NCBI GenBank assembly: GCA_004298155.1
Contig: SCRD01000020.1
Span: 25,559-89,558, forward strand
DNA: 64,000 bases
Origin: Acidobacteriota bacterium
Lineage (GTDB): Bacteria; Acidobacteriota; Terriglobia; UBA7540
Direction: 5' to 3'
Shown: piece after piece, positions 57,901 to 64,000 of the stretch
Layout of the letters: each line of letters opens with the position of its first letter
Numbering within the stretch: position 1 is the first letter of the stretch
Position numbers and translations under genes: made by a program
The notes under the pieces: generated by a model
Seen by the model: the letters and a program-made list of their open reading frames with translations, nothing else
Told to the model about the DNA's origin: nothing
The model's database searches: none

Positions 57901-58641
57901 ATGCGTCTTTCCGAACGGGTTTATCTGGTGGGCGGTGGTACTCTCGGTTTCAGCTTGTCAGAAGAGCATGACTGCCATGTCTACGTGATCGACGGTGGCA
58001 GCGCGTTGACTCTGATTGATGCTGGGGCAGGCATTACTATCGAGCCAATACTGCAAAACATGCGGTTCGACGGTCTCGACCCTCAACGGCTCAACTACCT
58101 AATCTTGACGCATGCACACTCCGACCACGCAGGAGCAGCATGCGAATGGCGGAACCGTTTTGGGGTTGAAGTGGTGGCGTCCCGGGAGGCAGCTGAATAC
58201 CTCAGCAAGGGCGACGAGGAGCGCGTCAGTCTTAGCATCGCGAAAAAAGGAGGATTTTATCCTGACGATTACGTATTCCGTGCCTGCCCCGTTGCCCATA
58301 TTCTCAAGGAGGAAGACGTCTTCAGGATTGGCGACATCGAGCTGCGAGTCCTTGAAACGCCCGGTCATTGCTCCGGCATGCTCTCGCTCATCTTGAATGA
58401 GGGCGGAAGAGCTATTCTCTTCCCCGGAGATACCGTTTTCCATGACGGCAAGCTTTTGATGACTAATGTTTGGGACTGCGACCTGCAGCTATACGCTCGA
58501 AGCATCGAGAAGCTCGCCAGGCAGAAAGTGGATTCACTACTTCCGGGGCACCTTACGATCGCCATGCAACACGGAGATCGCCACATTCAGAAAGCCTGGA
58601 ATACACTTGAAAGATTATCCTTACCACCGAATATCATCTGA
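57901..58641 (+). CDS. MBL-fold metallo-hydrolase
   Basis: The 246-residue protein shows the metallo-beta-lactamase metal motif THAHSDHAG (near residue 70), with later ligands in LETPGHCSGMLSLI, FPGDTVFHDG and SLLPGHLTIAMQHG. The family includes hydrolases of thioesters, lactones and phosphoesters (glyoxalase II, lactonases). In a sugar-oxidation context, lactone hydrolysis after the Gfo/Idh step is a reasonable guess. Its stop overlaps the next start by one base (TGATG), so it is translationally coupled to the M20 hydrolase. Confidence 0.85.
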   Translation: MRLSERVYLVGGGTLGFSLSEEHDCHVYVIDGGSALTLIDAGAGITIEPILQNMRFDGLDPQRLNYLILTHAHSDHAGAACEWRNRFGVEVVASREAAEYLSKGDEERVSLSIAKKGGFYPDDYVFRACPVAHILKEEDVFRIGDIELRVLETPGHCSGMLSLILNEGGRAILFPGDTVFHDGKLLMTNVWDCDLQLYARSIEKLARQKVDSLLPGHLTIAMQHGDRHIQKAWNTLERLSLPPNII

Positions 58642-59783
58642 TGGCTAATTCATCTGTAGTTCAAACTTTAGCTGATTTAATTCGCATCAACAGCGTTAAT
58701 CCCGCTTACGCTAATGGGCGACCGGAATGTGAAATTCAACGCTATATCATGGAGTTTTTCGAGGGGCGTGGGATCGAGTTTTGGACACAGGAAGTGCTGC
58801 CGGATCGCCCAAATGTGATCGTCCGAGTCGCAGGTCGGGATCATAGTGACAAAATCATTTTTGAAGCGCACGTGGACACTGCCGGAGTTGAGGACATGAT
58901 CGCGCCTCCGTTCGAGCCCACAATAGATAATAGGCAAATGCATGGGCGCGGGGCCTGCGATACAAAAGGTGGCTTGGCGGCCATGATGCATGCTGTCGCC
59001 GATCTGAAAGTGTCGGGGAAAAAACCGGTCAGCGAAGTGTGGTTGGTCGCCGCCGTTGATGAGGAACATTCTTATCGGGGTGTGGCGAAACTCTGTGAGA
59101 ACATTCATGCTTCTGCGGCTGTAGTTGCTGAGCCAACGGAAATGAGGGTAGCAACAGCCAGCAAAGGTTGTGTTCGTTTCCGGATCACAACGCGCGGAAA
59201 ATCGGCACACAGTTCGGAGCCACGCTTTGGCGCGAACGCGATTGAACATACGGCACGGGTTATCGATACGCTCGCTGAATATGCAAAGCGAATACAGACA
59301 CGGAATCATCCTTTAGTAGGACCACCCACCTTGAACGTAGGGTTGATAGAAGGAGGAACGCAGGTCAACGTGGTGCCCGAGTTCTGTTGGATCGAGATCG
59401 ATCGGCGCCTTGTCCCTGGCGAACATGCGCCTGATGCCCTGGCTAATATCAGCAGAGAACTCGAGGGGCTTGCAAGCTCCGGCTACGATTTCGAGGTCGT
59501 TGTGGAGCCTCCGACACTTCAGGATTGGCCTCTGGAAACACCCTCCAATTCGCCAATTGTACTTCAGACCTCCCAAGCGTTGAAAGACGCAGGTCTTGAT
59601 CCGCAACCAGTGGGAGTTCCTTTCGGGAGCGACGCCAGTAAACTCTCGATGGCGGGAGTTCCTAGCATTGTCATGGGTCCGGGAAGCATTGCACAGGCAC
59701 ACACCGAAGATGAGTTTGTGGATCTGGATCAGGTCGAGAAGGCATTCGAAGTCTATAGACGACTGATGACATCCTTTCAATGA
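58641..59783 (+). CDS. M20 family metallo-amidohydrolase (ArgE/DapE-like)
   Basis: The 380-residue protein is an intact M20 peptidase. The first metal motif EAHVDTAGVEDM is present, MHGRGACDTKGGLAAMM carries the bridging Asp, VAAVDEEHSYRG the catalytic Glu pair and VVAEPTEM the next ligand. The dimerisation domain (GKSAHSSEPRFGANAIEHT) and last His (AQAHTEDEFVDL) are also visible. Such enzymes remove acyl groups (acetyl, succinyl) from amines or cut dipeptides with two zinc ions in the cytoplasm. In this cluster it would deacylate an N-acylated intermediate before the aminotransferase acts. The exact acyl group is unknown. Confidence 0.88.
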   Translation: MANSSVVQTLADLIRINSVNPAYANGRPECEIQRYIMEFFEGRGIEFWTQEVLPDRPNVIVRVAGRDHSDKIIFEAHVDTAGVEDMIAPPFEPTIDNRQMHGRGACDTKGGLAAMMHAVADLKVSGKKPVSEVWLVAAVDEEHSYRGVAKLCENIHASAAVVAEPTEMRVATASKGCVRFRITTRGKSAHSSEPRFGANAIEHTARVIDTLAEYAKRIQTRNHPLVGPPTLNVGLIEGGTQVNVVPEFCWIEIDRRLVPGEHAPDALANISRELEGLASSGYDFEVVVEPPTLQDWPLETPSNSPIVLQTSQALKDAGLDPQPVGVPFGSDASKLSMAGVPSIVMGPGSIAQAHTEDEFVDLDQVEKAFEVYRRLMTSFQ

Positions 59784-59789
59784 GGGCAG

Positions 59790-60923
59790 ATGTTTAAGGA
59801 CTTGTTTCCCACTGCAAACGAAGTGACTTATCTGGATACGGCTGCCGAAGGGCTTCCACATCCCGACTGCGAGAAAGCCTTTCAACTGTATTCCCGGATT
59901 AAAGCTCACGGGACACCAGGTCGCGTTGAGCTTCACAAGGTTGAAGCGGACACGCTTAATCTGGTTGCTCGTATGCTCGGCACGGATTCTTCTAACGTCA
60001 CGTTTCTGTCGAGTGCTTCGGAAGCTTTAAATGTTCTCGCGGCCTCTATGGAATTGAAACCGCACGATCGGGTGATAATCAGTGAGCTGGAGTTCCCGTC
60101 CAATATTCTCCCTTGGGTTCGCCTGAGACAAAATGGAGTTGATGTCGTGGTTGTCCCACACCATGGGGGCAGACTCGATTGGGAAAGTGTGGCCGAGAAT
60201 ATATGCCCGCGAACGCGCCTGATTTCCCTCAGCCTTGTCAGTTATAAGACAGGGGCTTACCTGCCCTTCGTGCAAAACATTGCTGAGGCGGCGGCAAAAG
60301 TTGGGGCCCTTGTTTCGATTGATGCGACTCAGGCGCTTGGGAGGTGCCCGGTCAGTGTAGAAGGCATCGACTATCTCATGTCGAGCAGCTTCAAGTGGTT
60401 GCTCGGACCGCATGGGCTGGGCATTGTCTACACCAGCCCGCGTTTTCGAGCAAGGCTGAAGCCTGCCATGGTTGGGTGGTACTCGGTGAAGAACCTTTTC
60501 TCAGGAAAGCGGTTCGAGACGTTCGAGCTTAAAGACGGCGCGGCCCGATTGGCGGTCGGCATGCCGAATTTTCCATCGATCTTCGCTTTGAAGAAGAGTC
60601 TTGAGTTTCTTCTGGATATTGGGGTTGAAAACATCGATCGTGGACTGCAGCCTTTGGTTGCCAATCTCAGGGAGGGCCTCGAACGCCTTGGACTTGACCT
60701 TTTGACCCCAGCCGGCTCCGAATATGCTTCTGGTATTGTGGCATTTGCCCACCCAAGAGCTGAGGAAATCGGTGCAGCTCTACAAAAGGAACGAGTGACC
60801 GTCTGGGCCGGTGACAGGCGCGTGCGAGCCTCCGTCCACCTTTATAACGATTCATCGGACATCGATCGCTACCTTTCGATTCTCGAAATGATCCTTACAA
60901 AGCAGGATTTCAATCGTGCCTGA
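59790..60923 (+). CDS. Class V PLP-dependent aminotransferase
   Basis: The 377-residue protein is a fold-type I, class V enzyme: EVTYLDTAAEGLPHPDCEKA at the start, VTFLSSASEALNVLA (PLP phosphate), ISELEFPSNILPWV, VSIDATQALGRCPV and the PLP lysine in LMSSSFKWLLGPHG. Class V members include cysteine desulfurases, isopenicillin-N-epimerase-like enzymes, serine-glyoxylate aminotransferases and aminosugar-lyase-like proteins. The cysteine-desulfurase loop Cys is not seen. It starts six bases after the M20 gene. Together these suggest deacylation followed by transamination or elimination of an amine. Confidence 0.87.
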   Translation: MFKDLFPTANEVTYLDTAAEGLPHPDCEKAFQLYSRIKAHGTPGRVELHKVEADTLNLVARMLGTDSSNVTFLSSASEALNVLAASMELKPHDRVIISELEFPSNILPWVRLRQNGVDVVVVPHHGGRLDWESVAENICPRTRLISLSLVSYKTGAYLPFVQNIAEAAAKVGALVSIDATQALGRCPVSVEGIDYLMSSSFKWLLGPHGLGIVYTSPRFRARLKPAMVGWYSVKNLFSGKRFETFELKDGAARLAVGMPNFPSIFALKKSLEFLLDIGVENIDRGLQPLVANLREGLERLGLDLLTPAGSEYASGIVAFAHPRAEEIGAALQKERVTVWAGDRRVRASVHLYNDSSDIDRYLSILEMILTKQDFNRA

Positions 60924-61926
60924 GTGCCAACTGATCGGGTTGCTTGCGGTTCTGGCGGGGGGTATGTGTCAGGGGAGTTTCATGCTCCCGATGAAATGGT
61001 CCAGAGCTTGGGAGTGGGAAAATACTTGGCTGGTCTTCGCCTGCACAGCGTACTTGCTGGCCCCCTGGGCTCTTGTACTGGCCGGCGTTCCGCACGCGTT
61101 CCATATCCTTGCCTCCGTTCACACTGCGACCCTGATGGTTGTGCTTCTCTTTGGGTTGGGGTGGGGAATTGGGGCTGCGACATTTGGGTTGGGAGTTGCC
61201 GCCGTCGGCATGTCATTGGGGTTTGCGGTGATTCTTGGCCTGACTGCCGTAGTTGGCACGCTGATTCCCCTGCTTTCTACGGCGCATAGTTTGTCCTCTG
61301 GTAAAGTAGCGGGGACAGGATTCTCTCTTGCCGTGATGCTTTTGGGAGTTGCTATCTGCTCGTGGGCTGGTAAATGGAGAGAGCACGCTCCCGAGCCGGG
61401 CTCGAAGTTTCCTTATATGAAAGGTCTGACGGTATGCGTTGCCTCAGGCGTATTGTCCGCGTGCGGGAATCTCGGATTCGTATACGGTGCTGGAATTGTC
61501 AACCAGGCGGAGCGCCAGGGTGTCCCGGCTGCTATAGCTCCGAACCTTGTCTGGGCTCTACTCACCGTAGCTCTGTTTTTGTGCAACGCCGGATATGCTG
61601 GAATACTTCTCTGGCGAAACAAGAGCTTTGTCAATTTCCTGCACGCCCACACGAAGAGGTACTTTGCATTTGGAGTCCTCATGGGAGCCTTGTGGATAAG
61701 CGGCTTTGTATTCTATGGCGTTGGGGCGCGCCAATTAGGAGAACTAGGCCCATCCTTGGGATGGGCCATCCTGATGGGGTCAATGGTGTTGATCGCAAAT
61801 CTCCTTGGCATACTTACAGGCGAATGGAAAGAAGCCCCAACCTCTGCCATGCAGCGTCTGCGATGGGGAATCGGATTGCTTTTGCTTGCCATAGTAGCGC
61901 TTGGATTCAGTTACAACATTAGGTAA
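60916..61926 (+). CDS. RhaT-like sugar:proton symporter
   Basis: The 336-residue protein has about ten membrane helices and fits the RhaT (L-rhamnose/H+) family in the drug/metabolite transporter group: GLLAVLAGGMCQGSFMLPMK at the start, GWGIGAATFGLGVAAVGMSLG, and IMGSMV-like late helices (SLGWAILMGSMVLIANLLG). The GTG start at 60916 overlaps the aminotransferase stop by eight bases, so it belongs to the operon. It would bring the product of the exported glycosidase-like proteins into the cytoplasm. RhaT-like sequences carry other sugars or acids, so rhamnose is not proven. Confidence 0.88.
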   Translation: MPECQLIGLLAVLAGGMCQGSFMLPMKWSRAWEWENTWLVFACTAYLLAPWALVLAGVPHAFHILASVHTATLMVVLLFGLGWGIGAATFGLGVAAVGMSLGFAVILGLTAVVGTLIPLLSTAHSLSSGKVAGTGFSLAVMLLGVAICSWAGKWREHAPEPGSKFPYMKGLTVCVASGVLSACGNLGFVYGAGIVNQAERQGVPAAIAPNLVWALLTVALFLCNAGYAGILLWRNKSFVNFLHAHTKRYFAFGVLMGALWISGFVFYGVGARQLGELGPSLGWAILMGSMVLIANLLGILTGEWKEAPTSAMQRLRWGIGLLLLAIVALGFSYNIR

Positions 61927-62159
61927 GTGGGTGGGCGTTCCAACTAGGTCACCCCCATGAACTCAAGTCTTCGAGTGGGATCAGAGAAAACAACCAGTGA
62001 GTTGTGTGTGCACCATCGCTGGAGCAATTGCTTGGCGAACCCGTATGGTCCAAATATTCGATCCTGTTCTAAATCCAGCACATCTAACAACCGGCTTGGA
62101 GGAGATGCGGCCTGTCCTAATGCGTTCCAGAGTGATATCCTCCACGGATGCCTCTTAAC

Positions 62160-63227
62160 ATGGACCCTTTTCGTCTGCTGTTGATTTCTTTGGCGGGCTG
62201 GATGAACCAACAGCAGCAAGACGTCATTGAATACCTTCAGGAGGAAAACCGCGTCCTTCACGAGCAACTTGGAAACAAGCGGCTGCGCCTGAACAATGAC
62301 CAGCGCCGACGCTTGGCGGTCAGGGCTAAACGGCTCGGCCGGCGCGTTCTACACGAACTGACCACTATCGTCACACCAGAGACGCTTCTGGCCTGGCATC
62401 GCCGATTGATCGCCCAGAAATATGACGGCAGCAAACAACGTAGCCCTGGCCGCCCTCATATCCGCGATGAGATTCAACACTTGATTGTCCGGATGGCCAC
62501 GGAGAGCAGTGGCTGAGGCTACCGGAGAATACAAGGAGCCTTAGCCAACCTGGGCCATGATGTGGCGAGCAGCACAGTCGCCAATATTCTGAAGGAGTAT
62601 GGAATTGGACCGGCCTCTCAGCGAAACCGCAAGACCACCTGGAAGGAGTTCCTGGCCCGGCATTGGGAAGTAATGGTAGCCGCGGATTTCTTCACCGTTG
62701 AAGCTCGGACCCGGAAGGGCTTGACGAGATTCGTGGTGCTGTTTCTGATGGATCTGTCCACCTGACGAGTGGAGGTTGCGGGGGTAGCGAGGCAGGCGAA
62801 TTGGCTCTGGATGAGCCAGGTTGTGCGGAACCTGAGCGATGCCGAGGATGGTTTCCTGAGAGGTAAACGCTATTTGATTCACGACCGGGATCCGTTGTTT
62901 ACCGTAGAATTCATGGAAACCCTCGGAACCATTGGAGTGCAATCGGTCAAACTGCCGCCCCGATCACCCAATCTGAATGCTCATGCTGAACGCTTCGTGA
63001 GGACCATCAAAGAATCTTGCCTGGAGAGGTTGATCCCGTTCGGAGAAGGTTCCTTGCGGAGAGCCATCCATGAGTTTGTGGAACTTTATCATCGCGAACG
63101 TAACCGCCAAGGGCTGGGCAATCGGCTAATCGTGGAAGATGTACTCTGTATTTTAAGTGGGGGACCTATCCAGCGCCGTCAGTGGCTGGGTGGGATGCTG
63201 GACTACTTTTACCAGCAGGCAGCCTGA
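62160..63227 (+). pseudogene. IS transposase with integrase core, killed by two in-frame TGA codons
   Basis: A single reading frame of about 355 codons covers a full transposase: [81 protein letters not shown] and a terminal LDYFYQQAA. It is interrupted by TGA at 62514-62516, where family logic expects Trp (before GYRRIQGAL), and at 62763-62765, where it expects Arg (before RVEVAG). Both can arise by single G-to-A or C-to-T transitions. The DDE residues are otherwise intact. The family is the same general rve-core type as the element at 45.4 kb, but the sequence differs. Confidence 0.85.
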
Positions 63228-63748
63228 GGGAGAATAAAGCTTCACTGGCGTGATCGTTAAAGAGTTCACGGATTCCTTCCGAACGTCCACACCTAATCGA
63301 CGATGGCTTATGCGCAGTCGAAAGTCACGAGAATCGAAGTGTGAACCATGGAATCCACTGAGAGGCAAACCACCATCTAGGACAAAGTCACGACCCAAGC
63401 TGGCGCTGAAAAGACGAAGGAAGCTTTCCGCAGTTGAATTTTTGGACAGTACGCCATGGCTCAAAGTAAACCTTGAAATGCATATCAAAGTCATGATATT
63501 AACTATATTTTGTGGATATATATAGGATGTATTCAGCGTTTTGGTATAAGGCGAGCAAGTGGTTTGCAGGCTAATTCGAGATGCATGTTCGGCAGGGGGA
63601 CCTCGGCCTCGCGCCGGCAGTCTGGCAATACGGTTTCATGCCCACTCTTCCGCTGTGATAGATTGCAAAAGTCTTTTTGAAATCGGTGTGGCGTTTGGTG
63701 GCAATCACGTTTGCCACAGCACGGTTAGCGTCAATCGGAGTAAGGTCT
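63228..63748. other. Gene-free stretch after the IS remnant
   Basis: About 520 bases. Its middle, around 63490-63540, is markedly AT-rich, with TATATATAGG and nearby TGTATT. Short frames here have no recognisable content. It should hold the right end of the IS element and the promoter of the exported protein starting at 63749, but I could not define terminal inverted repeats. Confidence 0.4.
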
Positions 63749-64000
63749 ATGTGGAGAAGAGATTTCCTGTGGACTGCGTTAGCAGCGGCGACGTCAGCAG
63801 GGCGTGCAGCGGCGGATTTAGAGAGTTGTCCAACCGGGGAGGAAAATAGGTCGGGCGAATCTCTATCTGCCCCTCCTGTTGACCTGGAGTGGCTGATCCC
63901 TCAACCCCAACACCTTGAACCTCTACGTCGGTTTGCCCGCCTCGTTAGCAATAGAAAAGCTCAAGCGGTCATCGTGTTGGGGGAAAATGCCAGCTCCCTC
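63749..64000 (+). CDS. Tat-exported protein, N-terminal part (cut by window edge)
   Basis: From ATG 63749 the frame stays open for 84 codons to the window edge. It begins MWRRDFLWTALAAATSAGRA, a clear twin-arginine signal (RRDFL, hydrophobic core, AxA-like cleavage). CGGAGTAAGG precedes the ATG. The mature start reads ...VDLEWLIPQPQHLEPLRRF and AQAVIVLGENASSL. The last stretch resembles the beta strand and ENAS-type segment that open the zincin-like domains of GH67/GH20-type glycosidases, but this is weak. It may be one more exported enzyme of the catabolic locus, beyond the IS remnant. Confidence 0.6.
   Translation, partial: MWRRDFLWTALAAATSAGRAAADLESCPTGEENRSGESLSAPPVDLEWLIPQPQHLEPLRRFARLVSNRKAQAVIVLGENASSL

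Noticed and set aside
62514..62765. Recoding of TGA as Trp or Arg in the right-hand transposase
   Set aside because: One TGA replaces Trp and the other Arg, and other genes in the window use TGA as a normal stop, so mutation is the simpler explanation.

Overview
The window looks like chromosomal DNA of an Acidobacteriota member (Terriglobia/Bryobacterales-like). This is inferred from the gene content: a 1,100-residue Oar-type TonB-dependent receptor with an N-terminal carboxypeptidase-regulatory domain, several Tat-exported Gfo/Idh/MocA and sugar isomerase/epimerase proteins, tandem NIPSNAP proteins, an orphan isoquinoline-oxidoreductase-like molybdoenzyme, and a tetraether-synthase-like radical SAM protein. 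Coding density is moderate, both strands are used, and most starts carry a GGAGG-type ribosome binding site. I saw no rRNA, tRNA or CRISPR array.

The left two thirds (1-38.6 kb) is mostly housekeeping and cofactor metabolism. It opens with the N-terminus of ilvE, two NIPSNAP paralogues, a SYLF lipid-binding protein, class I aldolase, a Tat-exported Gfo/Idh plus sugar epimerase-like pair, a CBS protein and a translationally coupled TPR/ClC channel pair. A PAS protein, small exported proteins, an exported O-methyltransferase, a tyrosine phosphatase, Lon, superoxide dismutase and a two-subunit molybdenum hydroxylase follow. YceI and a MarR regulator share a candidate operator motif. QueG is followed by a run of iron-sulfur cofactor enzymes: a Tes-like radical SAM protein, MoaA behind a candidate Moco riboswitch with its own terminator, NadA, a DUF2203 protein and ThiC. 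Then come UppP, two methyltransferases, a TMTC-like membrane TPR protein, a Rieske protein, a cyclase-family hydrolase and MutM.

At 39.63 kb comM stops abruptly in the middle of its ATPase domain. From there to about 47.2 kb lies an accessory, decaying region: a phosphoesterase with a partner of unknown function, a frameshifted HNH-like exported nuclease, other frameshifted or short hypotheticals, and a frameshifted IS transposase. Three of these broken genes are each explained by a single missing base.

From 47.3 to 61.9 kb is the most interesting unit. A LysR regulator is divergent from a TonB receptor, with a palindrome and a TATAAT box between them. Behind the receptor, on one strand and tightly packed from the second glycosidase-like gene onward, are two exported glycosidase-like proteins of a family I cannot name, a Gfo/Idh oxidoreductase, an MBL-fold hydrolase, an M20 amidohydrolase, a class V aminotransferase and a RhaT-like sugar symporter. 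This reads as a self-contained import and breakdown pathway for an unknown, probably N-acylated sugar or glycoconjugate. It is followed by a dead IS transposase (two in-frame TGA codons) and, at the right edge, by the start of another Tat-exported protein.
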